The notes under the pieces: generated by a model | Databases searched by the model: none | Told to the model about the DNA's origin: nothing | The model's input: only the letters and a program-made list of their open reading frames with translations | Source of the DNA: Meconema thalassinum | Taxonomy: Eukaryota; Arthropoda; Insecta; Orthoptera; Tettigoniidae | Reading direction: 5' to 3' | NCBI GenBank assembly: GCA_946902985.2 | Contig: OX336389.2 | Span: 146,743,099 to 146,807,098, forward strand | DNA length: 64,000 nucleotides | Translations under genes and position numbers: made by a program | Part shown: one piece after another, positions 13,301-23,961 of the stretch | How positions within the stretch are numbered: position 1 is the first letter of the stretch | Layout: the number at the start of each line of letters is the position of its first letter

Positions 13301-14859
13301 ATATAATGTAGTTGTGGATAGTCAGATCCAACGTGATGTCGTGAAGGCAATAATATTTTTTGGCATGATAATTAAATACGAGATATAACTTGGAAGTGAT
13401 AAAACTGTAAGACAACGTTCTATAACCCATATTAAACAATTTGTTAGGAAATTAAACAAATAAATAAAGTTGATAATACAAGATTTTCTGAGAATAATAA
13501 TTAATGAAATAATAATCTGAAAATTAAGCATAATAATGATGTGACCTAATGAAATAAAAATCAGAATGACTAGATGAAATAATAAAAATCTAAATAACCA
13601 GAAGAATAAAATTTAAATAAATTGATAAATTAAATTTTGGAATAAATCAATGAATTAAATAAGTGGATGAATTGAAGATTGAATAAATAAACTGATTTAA
13701 ATAAATTAATAGACGATTGGATAGATGATGCATAACTGAATTAGAAGGTGATAATTAATTAAAGAAGCTGATGAATAATGAATTTATATGAATTAAATAA
13801 ATTTAATTGAGATATAATTTGAGAAATTGCAACTTGAGTTGAGGAATTAAACAATTTGTATTGATGATTTAAGACGATTTAGTCTGAAAGAGATAATAAG
13901 ATAAGAGTGTGTGAATAATTAGAAAGCATAATGAAGTGGTGATAATAATTTTCATTTAAATGATTTAATGGTGATGAGTTAATGATTCTGACAGGAATAT
14001 GTTGAATTTTGAGAGGAGATTTAATGTGAGAAATATTTAACTTTGATGATGATGATAAGTATGACCAATGAGCAGTGGATTTTCTGTAATTCACGAACAA
14101 GCAATTATTAATGACAATGTAAATAATGTAAATTAATTATTCGATGTTTAGGAGCATTTTATTAACGTGTTCAACATTTGAATTATGCCATGCAAGCCAT
14201 AAAATTACGTGATGTTTAAAATATGTGATTATAATGTGTATGTTTAGACAGACTAATAATTTTTTCAAATCCACATCCATGATGTTAAATTAAAGAGAAA
14301 TTAGGTCTCAGGTATCACAAATGTCAGTGACGAAAGACATAGTGCTACAGTGATCCTGAGAACCCAAGAGAACTTTAGAGATTTTTCTGTTGTATGTGGA
14401 TGAAATATTTTTGATTAGAAAAGAGATGGTTCGATTTTTGGACAATGACAATTTAACGTTGGCATTCGACCATACTCTCAGGTAGGATGAATATTTAAAA
14501 TGTCTGTCTGACTATCTAAGTGAAATAAATTTGTTTTTATCTCAGTTGTGATCTGATGATGGTGTGATTTTCCTTTTTCTTTCCTTGTCTTGAGAAAGGC
14601 TTAACCGGAAAGGATGTGGTTTGCTAGGAGTTCAGTTGATGGCGCCCATTTATATTTGCATTTTTTAATTAAACTTAAGCCCGTAACGACCCTAGAGATA
14701 CTTTGTCTCGTGTTACCCACTGCTTTTTCTATAACTCAGCTGAATTTCCGACACAGTCCTTATTTGACTAGAGGTTCATTTAACTCCGCTCTGTCCTGGA
14801 ACTCCAGGAATGCGATGTAATAGCAGATGGGTCATCGCATCCCCAGGACGAACGGGTAC
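10328..14859. mobile_element. 4.5-kb insertion with 8-bp inverted ends and 5-bp target duplication (solo-LTR-like)
   Basis: The segment starts with TGTACCCG and ends with the exact reverse complement CGGGTACA. It is flanked by AGTAG at 10323-10327 and 14860-14864. Copy 2 has a single AGTAG at 39297-39301 at the same position, an intact empty site. TG...CA ends plus a 5-bp duplication are the signature of an integrase-inserted LTR, so a very long solo LTR is the leading reading. A short-TIR DNA transposon with 5-bp duplications is the alternative. No transposase, RT or Gag frame is visible inside. The left 1.1 kb is GC-richer, and 13.5-14.2 kb is very AT-rich. Confidence 0.75.
12401..12565. 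repeat. Two-copy tandem repeat, period 83 bp
   Basis: The core GTCTTTCGTATTTATACGAT starts at 12412 and again at 12495, with similar flanks on both. It lies inside the 4.5-kb insertion. Function unknown. Confidence 0.6.
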
Positions 14860-14864
14860 AGTAG
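14860..14864. repeat. Right target-site duplication AGTAG
   Basis: Pairs with 10323-10327 and is followed directly by sequence matching copy 2 from 39302. Confidence 0.8.
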
Positions 14865-14988
14865 GAACAGTCAAAGACCAAAAAGTGGCACCCTAGTATT
14901 AAATTCTTGGGGTGTCAACAATGGGCAATTCTCTTTTTGATAATATGACCATCTAAATTAAGAAAACAAGTCGTAGAGTTTGCCAAAC

Positions 14989-15877
14989 TTATTTTTTTGA
15001 AAAATCCAAATCCAGTCCTTCATAGGGAAAAACAGCTCCGTTCAAGAAAATTCGTATAATTCTCAATTGTAGGTGATCTTTGGTTTGTTGATACTTGCGA
15101 TTCGTTTGAAACCCCACTAAAATGTAGAGAGGTCTCTCTGTATAGCGTGCTGTTTTCACAGACCAACTGTGTGTGTTGGTTGTTGGCAATAGTGGGTTCA
15201 CATGGAGCGCCCAGCTTCTAAATTCCATGGGTAGAGGCATATCTTCTCCAACAATCTTGAGCAGTTTTTAGCTATCCGGTACTTTCCATAGAATCCGTTG
15301 TAGTTGAATTTTTGAATCTAGAGGTGTATCATCGGCTCCCTTGAGTGCATTATTATCGCTCCTCTCTTAGAAGAGATAAAGCTCTCGCCTTGCGTTTACC
15401 ACAATACGTTGGTGATCTTCGGAAAATCCTAAAATTAGTTTAAGAGGTAAAAATCTGGTAAAGGTGCCATCCGTGGGAACCATCCAGTCATTGGTCGAGT
15501 CAGGGCACCAACCCGCCATGCATTTTTTAACCTTCTTCTGCACTATAAGAGGGGTATAGTTTCATGACACCAACATTTCGAGTGCTATCCACCACATTAT
15601 CATTAATCACATAGCGCACCTCAAAAACAGAAAGGCTAAACCATGGTTGGCTAACTTGGATGTTGTGGGTGTAGAGCCATCCGCTTTTGTGAGCTGACCT
15701 TCAATCTGAATGACACTTTCATGCGATAGGGTGTAAATAAATATCTTGGTTGTTGATAACAAATTGAATTTCGTCATTGTTATTTAATCCAGATGTTAAA
15801 GCTTGATGCGGATCAATTCTTATAACCCCTTCTTGCTCCTCGATACGGTTCAGCACCTCTACGATAGAATTCATCAT
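14989..15877 (-). pseudogene. Polinton major capsid protein (double jelly-roll), copy 1
   Basis: Start chosen at ATG 15877, the first codon of an open stretch containing NNNDEIQFVINNQDIY, which resembles the N-terminus of Polinton hexon-like proteins. After a stop and frameshifts, family blocks continue in order. They are an IEGQLTKADG block with FEVRYVIND, a KLILGFSEDHQRIVVNA block near 15415, and a final block with HSWSVKTARYTERP, GFQTNRK and PYEGLDLDFSKK. The C-terminal jelly roll ends early at 14989 where an intact protein would continue, and copy 2 has the same truncation. The encoded subunit would build the icosahedral shell. At least three lesions make it non-functional. It follows the penton gene with a gap of about 108 bases. 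Confidence 0.75.
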
Positions 15878-15984
15878 GTAGTTTTACGTGGTAACCCAAA
15901 TGCTGTATAATCTGCTTGTCCTTACGTGTTAACGTGTATTCATGAGCCAAACAACTAACACCATGGCTAGATGGTGTTGTTGCT

Positions 15985-16721
15985 TTATTCACCAACTTCA
16001 TAGTGGCCTTGAACCAACTTGTATGTGACTGGTGTGCTGGAATCTAGTTGAATCAGTTGTTGATCTCTATTGACCAGTCGTAAAGTTATATGACTAATAT
16101 GATCAACAACCACAAAATTAAAAAGGCACCACTGGAGGGTTTTAACCAATAATATGGCCATTGGGCGATGTCACAATTAAATCGTAGAGCGAATGAGATG
16201 GCTCCAGATTCGTGTACACGTTGCGAATAATATTACACGTCACCGACACGTGATGGTCCTCAATCATTTTCACTTCATGGTCCGATTCAGGTTTTTGGTT
16301 GGGATCCAACACTCGTGGTAGAAACGCTAGTAAAGGTCCTATGGAATCAGGTTGTGATTTAATATCAATTTTAAACGAGGATAAAAAAACTGCAACGATG
16401 AGTGATGGTATGGCCGACAAGTTCAAACTTGCGTGTTCCATCAAGAAATGACTTTAAACCATATTGCTTTACCAGCACCACGTAAATGTGTTCATACATA
16501 TCATGTATGGTATATCCTCCAGGGTTGAGGGCTTGCTTCGAATCATCATAGTAGAACTTGCCGTTGACATTTTGACGTATGTTGTAAATTCTATTGTACG
16601 TTTCAAGAGAAACTAACTCCGATACATATGGTCATTCACTCAATTCAATAGGAGGGTAAAAGTCTACGCTTACTTCAGGTCCACGTCCAAGCAGTGTAAA
16701 CGTCTTACTCTCTGCTGGCAT
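15985..16721 (-). pseudogene. Polinton penton/minor capsid protein (single jelly-roll)
   Basis: The frame starts at ATG 16721 (MPAESKTFTLLGRGPEVSV) with the FxPPIEL and ETYN motifs of Polinton minor capsid proteins. It continues after a frameshift near 16440 with KIDIKSQPDSIGPLLAF, RVLDPNQKPESDHEV and VTCNIIRNVY. It closes after another frameshift with the HITLRLVNRDQQLIQLD block and a TAA at 15985. The start lies six bases after the protease stop, the tight packing usual in these elements. Penton subunits occupy the five-fold vertices of the particle. It has one in-frame stop near residue 30 and two frameshifts. The region is absent from copy 2 because of its 3.85-kb deletion. Confidence 0.7.
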
Positions 16722-16726
16722 ACTGC

Positions 16727-17050
16727 TTACGTTATTTGCTTACACTGTGTCATATTTAAGAAAATTAAACCCAAACGCCCACACTCTTGGGTGTTGAACA
16801 TTTGCTGACGTTTCACATTATAGTATATCATTGAGCTGTTTCCAAATACATATTGTATAGTTCCATAGACGGAGGGAGATTGCCAAAGTACCACACCGTG
16901 GAACCCCCTTTGACATAGGCTACATAATGGGTTCCTGGTCCTCGGTGATCAACTAGATTAATAATGGCACATTCCTATTTTCATGGTTGTGAGGGTAGTA
17001 GGTTACGCATAAACACGTATAGCTGTTGTTAAAATTTTATTTTTTATTTT
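16727..17050 (-). pseudogene. Polinton maturation cysteine protease (adenain-like)
   Basis: Visible motifs are ECAIINL, then GPGTHYVAYVKGGSTVWYF, which carries the catalytic histidine in the GTH motif. After a frameshift comes FNTQECGRLGLIFL, which carries the cysteine of the CG motif. This order (IINLDD, GTHWV, Cx...CG) is that of adenovirus-type and Polinton proteases that cleave capsid precursors. The N-terminus is unclear and contains stops. The stop at 16727 is six bases before the penton start. Both key residues survive, but the frame is broken between them. Confidence 0.65.
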
Positions 17051-17159
17051 TTATTTGGTGATACGTAAATACCAAGCCCTTGTTTACAGAAGGCTGGTTT
17101 TAAATTTGCGTTTCGAGCCCCATAACAAAGGCTTCCATCGTTTCATTGAGTCGTTGATT

Positions 17160-17490
17160 TTATTTCAATTGTTGCTTGCACTGTTGTACAGGTTTTTTCG
17201 TTTTGGCAACAGCGCTCGCACCACATAAAAGTGAACCCAGGGCTGCAAGGCCTGCAAATAAAGCTGGTAAAATTCCAGCTCCTTTTGCAACAGGAATGAC
17301 TCGACAATGGTTTGACACTTGTCGTTTACTTTTTGGATTGACACGTCTCTGTGCTGATCGGAATACTTTCTTTATATTCAACACTATTTCTTTTAATTCG
17401 CAAGGGCTTGTCAACAAGTGCTTTAACCCCATTCTTTTGCGTTAACCGGGTCATCATTTTAGTCATTTTCAACACGTATCTTTGTTTTAC
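17160..17490 (-). pseudogene. Polinton hydrophobic core protein (pX-like)
   Basis: A basic segment is followed by a glycine/alanine-rich hydrophobic stretch, GAGILPALFAGLAALGSLL, and a short lysine-rich tail. This layout matches the small GG-motif virion core proteins of adintoviruses and Polintons. The basic N-terminal part (TQKNGVKALVDKPL, about 17425-17470) lies in another frame from the hydrophobic part, so a frameshift near 17330 is likely. It sits between the fibre-like gene and the protease. The assignment rests on composition and context. Confidence 0.5.
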
Positions 17491-17870
17491 AATGAAGATC
17501 ATGAACAACCTTTCACAAGAAAGTTTGAGGAACAACTAATGAGCGGCGATTATTTCATGGCTGTATATTCAAATTCCACATAAAGCGGGAAATCGTTTAT
17601 CGTGTTTCCTGCTTCTTTTTCCTCTAAGGTAGAAGCAAATGAAAGGATAGTTGATCACCCACGCTGACTGTACCCAATCACTGAGTAGTAACATGGCACT
17701 ATGATTTAATCGTATCGAATATTGTCTTACATCTCTTGTATAGTCTATAATAATAATACGTCCATTATACGGTAAACGATAACCCGTTGAGCCTGAAGGT
17801 AAATCTTCTATGTCTTTTACAAAACGTCAAAGAGTCATGGTCAAAAGAAATACACGAGGGTGTGGTTTTA

Positions 17871-18437
17871 TCACGGAGATACATAGTCTTCCGCAAATTG
17901 TTGGGTTGCCACCTGATGCGGTTCAATGGGATCTAAAACGTCGGCTAGTCGTCTTCGCTTCTTGTGTAAACTCTTCTCATTAACTTCACACCACCAATTC
18001 ATTACCGAAGTTAAAAACTGTTTGGTACAGACATCTTGCGGGTTTACAGGGTCAGCAACATGAGTAATGCGGTTATGATTAGCCGTATAGCCATCCACAG
18101 TGAATTGGGGCACTTTGTCATATATCTCTCGCACCTTGTTATCCATATACTTTTTTGTGGTGGCATCAGTAGATACTTGACGATGTTTTGCATAGATTAA
18201 CCGCTTTCTATTAAAGTCATAATCTCCTCGTTTAGTGCGTGGCACCACTGACCTATCCACATAGTTTTTATTGGCAGGGTCTGTCTCTTGTTTAGGATCA
18301 GGTAATGGGACAGTCTTGCCCTTGGCCATTAACGCACGTCCAAAGACATCCATCGGCATAGTATAGTACTGGCATACTGTTCCTGTCACATGGTTTGGTT
18401 CCATGTATATAGACAGTCTTCTAGCCTCTTTTACCAT
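17871..18437 (-). CDS. Putative fibre-like protein with four NYVD/TKxY repeats
   Basis: An open frame of 188 codons, the longest intact Polinton frame here. It has about four imperfect repeats of the form N-x-x-R-I-x-x-x-x-D-P-x-x-x-x-D-x-x-T-K-x-Y/F, seen as DPANKNYVDRS, STDATTKKYMDNK, HVADPVNPQDVCTKQF and VLDPIEPHQVATQQF. Repeats like these (NVADPxxxxDAVTKxYV) occur in trimeric tail fibres of phages and in fibre-like proteins, which suggests a surface spike or attachment protein. The start at 18437 is 8 bp from the divergently transcribed ATPase start at 18446, so both would share one tiny promoter region. After the stop, possible coding matter continues to about 17560 in other frames, so the C-terminus may be lost. 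Function is inferred from repeats only. Confidence 0.5.
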   Translation of the reverse strand: MVKEARRLSIYMEPNHVTGTVCQYYTMPMDVFGRALMAKGKTVPLPDPKQETDPANKNYVDRSVVPRTKRGDYDFNRKRLIYAKHRQVSTDATTKKYMDNKVREIYDKVPQFTVDGYTANHNRITHVADPVNPQDVCTKQFLTSVMNWWCEVNEKSLHKKRRRLADVLDPIEPHQVATQQFAEDYVSP

Positions 18438-18445
18438 TAGTTGAC

Positions 18446-19115
18446 ATGCAGATTATTAAGCAACAAGAGTCGTTCACCGTGGGGGACATGGTTTCCCATA
18501 TCTATCCTACATCACATGAACAACGTCACGGTTCATTGTTTCCGTCTTCCATTTGCTGCATCATAGTGGGACCTTCAGGATGTGGAAAGACCAATCTTTT
18601 GTCTTCACTCATCACAGCGCCAAATGGTCAGCGTTTTCAAAATATTTATATTTTTTAAATATCTCTAACAACCACTCTACGTGTTCCTGGATCAAGTCAT
18701 GTCTGAATTACGGACCGAGAATATGGGTTATTTTAAGTTTTCCATGCAAGAAAATGTTATTGACCTGGATGCTGTGAGGCCTCATGCGCTCATGATTTTC
18801 CATAATGTATCCACCGAACGACAAACCATTATTCAAAGCTATTTCAGCATGGGTCGTCACAAACATGACGATTGCTTTTCTTGGACAAACGTAATCTAAA
18901 ATGTCCAAACAATGCCAATATCATTGTTTTATTTCGCCAGGATGAGAGGAATAGTCGCCACATTTATAATGAACATGTCAATCCTTTCAAACCTTTGCTG
19001 AATTGCGTGCCAAGTGTTGGAACAAGCAAAGTCATGCCAGTCTTGTTATTGATAATCAAAGTGAACTTAACCAGGTACGTTATCGCTTAGGGTTTGATAA
19101 TTTTATTACTATATA
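18446..19115 (+). pseudogene. Polinton genome-packaging ATPase (FtsK/HerA type)
   Basis: Residues 42-49 are GPSGCGKT, a good Walker A (P-loop). After a frameshift near 18655 the next frame has ALMIFHNV where family members have a Walker B like IFDDV, so both acidic residues appear replaced. YFSMGRHK, a conserved family block, follows. After a second frameshift near 18890 come NANIIVLFRQDERNSRHIYN and a C-terminal piece ending near 19110. Such ATPases pump DNA into the capsid. It is absent from copy 2. Two frameshifts and the altered Walker B make it inactive. Confidence 0.75.
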
Positions 19116-19154
19116 AGGGGATGTATCATTCCCTCTTAAGTTTGTCGAGGCACC

Positions 19155-20146
19155 ATGGCAACAGCAGAGAGGCAATTGAAAAAGCATATAAATAGATCAA
19201 AAAACAATATTCGTCAAAAGTTCCGTCAGTTGAAACGATCATGTGCGGATAATGCTTTGTTCATTCTTCAACATATAGCCCCTACTCTAAAATCCATGTT
19301 TTAACCACCTTCCAAGTTATCTGAAACGCTACCCACAGTTTCGCGAGCAACGGAGACTCTACAAGAGGTCCCTGTGGAAGAGGTTCAAGGGGAATTGGTT
19401 AGTTCTGGCGATTTTGAGGATGAGGATGATGAAGTGTTACTCCTCAAAAATCATCTGCCCTTCCACGATTTCCATAGTATGTAAAAACATCTATCATTGC
19501 TGAAACACCTTTCACTGCCAGACAGCCTACTTTGTCAGAAATGTTGTCCACACCCCAATTTAAGGCTGAATTAAAACACCTTTTAATTTAAAACATTACG
19601 GACCGGTGGTGGCACCTTATTTAGAAAAGCACTTAAAAAACGATACCACCATAGTGTTCGATATAAAGAAGATTGTTTTAAATTGGTGATTCATCCGTTA
19701 AATTTAACCAACATGTTGTCATAATTAATACAATAAAATGTAAATTAACTCCAGGTCTGTTAAAGATGTTATTTTCCCGTACACAATCTTCACACCATTA
19801 TACGCTCGACGACCGTAACAAATATAAATCCATTTTAACGCCCACCCCCCCCCCCCCCCAACGCATGGTTATATGCGAGAAAATAAACGATCTGAACCAG
19901 TCAATGCCAATAAATGTATCAAGTATAAAACCATCATTTCAAATGTTTCCAACCTCTGAATATGTTCGTCGTACAGCATCAGCTTCAGGAGTGACATTTA
20001 AACCATTAAAACCCCTTCAGGATGTTACCTACTGGCATAATCCCAGTAAGCTAGTCCAGCGGCTACAGCTCATGCATGCTTCACGTCAAGCTGGTCACAC
20101 CGGTCACGATTGGGAAATTCAAGAAATTGAACAAGAACTTTGAAGT
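19155..20146 (+). pseudogene. Conserved Polinton protein of unknown function, copy 1
   Basis: It starts at ATG 19155 with a basic N-terminus (MATAERQLKKH), followed by an acidic segment (DEDDEVLLL). Two hallmarks of this widespread Polinton family follow. One is TPGLLKMLF then YTLDDRNKYKSIL (about 19753-19842). The other is YWHNPSKLVQRLQLMHASRQ with AGHTGHDWEIQ near 20030-20130. Frames change several times, and a run of C at about 19848-19859 is a likely slippage point. It precedes the integrase directly, its usual neighbour. The biochemical role of the family is not known to me. Confidence 0.7.
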
Positions 20147-21092
20147 GCCAAAATTATTGTTTAAACCATCGCCCATCAAAGTGGAAATAGCTCGCGAGTT
20201 GCACCGGCCTGCCAGGCGTAACTATCAGCGACTCAAAGTTATATCACGTGGTGTGGATGAACTTTGGCAGGCCGACTTGGTGGAGATGATACGCTATGCT
20301 AGCGTTTACGATGGTTTACCATATGTGCTGACTGTTTTTGATGTGTATTCAAAAATGGCCTTTGTTCAACCTGTAAGTCGCAAGTCGGGCCCTCTAGTGA
20401 CCAGTGCATTCATAAGTATTATTCAACAATCTAAACGTCAACCCCAGGTGTTGCAAGCAGACCAGGGGAAATAATTTTTCAACAAGGATTTCTCCAGTTT
20501 TCTCAAATCTTTGGATAATCATCATTACACCACGTACAACAATCTAAAAGCCAGTGTCGTTGTGCGGTTTAATCGCACGCTGAAAACTAATATGTGGAAA
20601 AAGTTAACAGATCGGGGATCCTATCGCTGGCTAGACATAATACCAGAGATAGTGTCACGTTACAATGAGACCAAACACCGAACGATTAGCACAAAGCCTC
20701 GACTGGTCACAAAAAATATTCCGCGGCAGGATAAACTGTTTAACCCCATAAAACAGCTGATTCTAAACGCCACCACCTTAACATCGGCGACCATGTCGGT
20801 GTGAGAAAATTCAAGTCTGTCTTCGACAAGGGCGACAATCCGAATTGGGGGACGGAACTATTTCGGTATTCGTCAAGTCAACCTAGACAGTCCAGTCACC
20901 TATTTACTAGAGGACCTCAACTCTCAAGCCATAAAAGGCAGGTTTTAACTCCAGGAACTCCTAAAGACAGCTTTTACAAAACATTACCTTGTGGAAAAAG
21001 TGATAAAACAAAAAGGAAACAAAATGTATGTTAAATGGTTGGGATTAAGCTCAGCCATTATTTCTTGGATCAATAAATTAGATTTTGTGTAA
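20147..21092 (+). pseudogene. Polinton integrase with chromodomain, copy 1
   Basis: Retroviral-type DDE integrase. The first Asp is in WQADLVEM (about 20265) and the second in LQADQGK (about 20453-20471). The catalytic Glu position in SVVVRFNRTLKT (about 20553) is Val here but Glu in copy 2. A C-terminal chromodomain is visible as VEKVIKQKGNKMYVKWLG, ending at TAA 21092. A TAA at 20472-20474 lies where the family has the Glu of GxEF, and copy 2 has the same stop. Later frameshifts occur near 20755 and 20860. The enzyme would have inserted the element into host DNA. Confidence 0.75.
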
Positions 21093-21880
21093 ACCAGTGT
21101 GTCTATTATTAACCTATGAAACTAACATCCCCTTTGCTGGCTGGCTTATATTCTCACCTCATCGACTTAATAAGTACTAACACTTCCACATTCCGCCTTA
21201 AACAAAACAATTTTCCTGTAATAGTAAGTATAACAAAAATCATACATCTTGTGCCCTAGAGACCTGGGTCTTATTTGAGCGGGTAGAGGGGGGTAAAGAC
21301 CTTTAATTTAAGTCAAGCACACAACTTTGAAAATTCTTAGTTTCCGAAATAAAGCCAATTTTAAAAATTGAACTTTTTTAGAAAAAAAAATATAAAGTTC
21401 TGTTCTAACCATAAAGGACATAAGGACCTTTTGGTTGAGTCATCGCACAACGCTCTCTCATTATTAGTTTACAAAATATAGCCTACGTTTCCAAAACAAA
21501 AACAAATATTTTTTTAATATAACGAGTTGACCATAGGAAGTAATTCAAGTAATTCAACACCCCACACAGCGATATCCTATTATTGGTTCGCAAGATATCG
21601 TAAATCTTACTTGGCTAAGGCGAGCGCAATTTAAAAACTGCTGACACTAGGGCTTTAAATTCCAGTAGGCCCTCTACTTTCGTATATTTGTAAGGATTTT
21701 TGAAGAAAAATAATCAATAAATAAATAAAATGAAATAATAAAAATACGTATTAAATAATAATAATATTAATTAAATAATAATAAATAATACTTATAAATT
21801 GCAAATAATAAATAAAATAAATACTCGAAAGTCAATTAAAAAGATTAAATATTATGGTGTTTGAAGCCATTTTTTCAGTG
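21093..21880. other. Non-coding AT-rich region right of the Polinton, copy 1
   Basis: Conserved in copy 2 (41680-42470). It has AT-rich simple sequence around 21715-21800. I see no gene and no terminal inverted repeat. Confidence 0.4.
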
Positions 21881-22479
21881 TTGCCTTAGTAAATGTAGTT
21901 TGATATTTTTCACTCGGTCAACACGATTGTACCCTTTTGTGGGTTATTCCCTAATCCTGAAATAAATTTACATGAGATTAACAAATACACTTGGATGACC
22001 AGTTTTGATCGTCAAGCGATCGTCATAAGTTCCATTACACTTAGGCTTTAAAATCTATGTCTGGAAATATGGGTGAAAGTATTGTAAAACTCGACAATCT
22101 TAAACTATTAAAGCCCAGTTTTCATCCTCGCAACGCATAAGCTAAAGAGCCATATTAAAGCGCAAACGGTCACGTGAGAATGTTTCGGGATCTTTAATAG
22201 TGCCGTTAATGCCGGCCTCGGCATAGAATGTTGGTGTACTCGTAAATTATATATATATAGCCGTAAGCTAGGTTTCATTTGCAACAGGCTCAATGCGGTT
22301 ACTAGTTCCATTGTTTTGTTTATTGAATTGCTTTTGTCATTGGAAAGACAGTATTTTAAAAGTTTTAGTAATTCCTTACTGATCTTGTGAATTGGCGCGT
22401 ACATACAATTAACTTTTGGTCATATTGGGCACTCCTTTTTGTGAATTTTTGGTATTCCTCTCAAGGACAGCTTGCGGAT

Positions 22480-23360
22480 ATTATCCTTCGATATAACTAA
22501 CATTTACACCAAAATTCCAATTAATGAAGCAATCAATATTATCGAAAATAATCTAATGACAAACAACTCGGCAAAAGAAACCGAAGAGATCGTGAAATTA
22601 CTGAGGGTCGTACACAGCTAAAACATGTTTCAATTTGACAATAAAATATATACACAAACATAGGGCATAGCCATAGCATCACCGCTAAGTGGGCTAATTG
22701 CCGACATCTTCATTAACTCACTGGAAAAAGGGTTCCTAGAAACGTTCTCGACAACGTGAATAGTGCAGTGGAAAAGATTCGTTGATGATGTAAATTGCAT
22801 CTATGACACTGAATTAACAAACGAAAGAACAATACTCCAAGCCGTTAATAACCTACACCACTCTATTAAATTCACTAAGGAATCTGAAACCGATCGGCAA
22901 AGAAATTATCTCGAAATAACGATCGAACGGAATGATAATGAACATCCATACTGCATATTCCGAAAACAGACACAAATATCGCATGAAATTGACAATCATT
23001 CCAACACCCCAGTAAGGGGAAATTGGTGGGCTTCAATCCAATGGTGCACAGGCCTTTAAACATGCCCATGTAAAAAGACAACTACAACAAGGAGATTCGA
23101 ATAATCAAGCAAATAGCAAAAGATAAAGCAGCCAGATATAAAAATAAAACGATTCACAGTCCGGACAATAATGGGGAAGAATTCGCGCGTTTCAATTACG
23201 TGAACGCGGATACATATAAATTCAACAATCTGTACAAAAACAAGACATTAAAATAGCATTTACAACAAATAGGACAACCGGAAATCATCTGCAAAACAGG
23301 AATTTAAATAAAGCAGACCCGTATTCAAAAACAGGGGTATATTCCATCACATACTAAACC
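22480..23360 (+). pseudogene. Penelope-like reverse transcriptase, copy 1
   Basis: Readable RT blocks in order are FDITNIYTKIPINEAI (about 22487), IYTQT*GIAIASPLSGLIAD (about 22645-22705) and WKRFVDDVNCIYDTE (catalytic VDD, about 22769-22813). They are followed by HHSIKFTKESE, NYLEITIERND and YCIFRKQTQ. A later KTGVY-like remnant near 23325 resembles the linker before GIY-YIG. Stops after VVHS and inside YTQT*GIA are present in both block copies. The protein would have primed on chromosomal ends or nicks; it is inactive now. Confidence 0.7.
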
Positions 23361-23961
23361 CGTATTTAAAGAGCTCAGAGTAAGTCACAAGGCGAGGATC
23401 GGACCGTAGGAGGTCAGCAACCACCTTCGGTCAAGTTGAATTGAATTTACGGTGAGATGATATCGCAGACAAAAAGAACATAGAATATTTTGAAGCCACG
23501 AATGAACAGTATTACGACAAAGTGAAGTATCTAAATAAGAGTCTTAAAACAAAGTCCACGAATATTTACGCAAACCATAATGAAGAATAACCAAAATGTA
23601 TAAACTGCATGAGTTATCGGAAAATTAAGCAACAAATCTAAGGAGAATAATTGAATATTTCGACATTTACTACAGCGAATTTGAAACATATTTTTAATGG
23701 TTTTTCAAATTGTGTCGACGAGGATGTTTCTTGTGAACTTCTTGAAAGCACCCAATAGGCCACACTAAGCATCTAAAGGGAAACTAGCCTACTACAAAAT
23801 GTGGATTCCTGGAGTAACGTAGAGCGTTGAGGAAATCATGGAATGGTACTGTGGACATCCAACACGAAAGTCACTACATAAACGACAAAAGAAAGGAATT
23901 CCCAACACCATCATGTAAACTTCATTCATCGGACAACTCCCAGAGAGGGGCCGTATGAATT

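Larger units (their letters stand above)
14865..21092. mobile_element. Decayed Polinton/Maverick element, copy 1
   Basis: Eight adjacent gene remnants are all characteristic of Polintons and their adintovirus relatives. On the minus strand, in transcription order, are fibre-like protein, hydrophobic core protein, adenain-type protease, penton and major capsid. On the plus strand are packaging ATPase, a conserved Polinton protein and an integrase with chromodomain. The two sets diverge from about 18440. I found no protein-primed DNA polymerase B and no long terminal inverted repeats, so this is a fragment. Every gene carries stops or frameshifts. The left end abuts the Gag-like pseudogene and the right end fades into AT-rich sequence. 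Confidence 0.8.

Noticed and set aside
10328..14859. Microhomology-mediated deletion in copy 2 at AGTAG
   Set aside because: The exact inverted 8-bp ends next to AGTAG in copy 1 fit insertion better than deletion.
15364..19212. Insertion in copy 1 at this position
   Set aside because: The segment contains integral Polinton genes and has no duplicated target, so it is a deletion in copy 2.
14865..21092. Polinton DNA polymerase B and long terminal inverted repeats
   Set aside because: Looked for on both strands within the block; no polymerase motifs or matching inverted ends seen.
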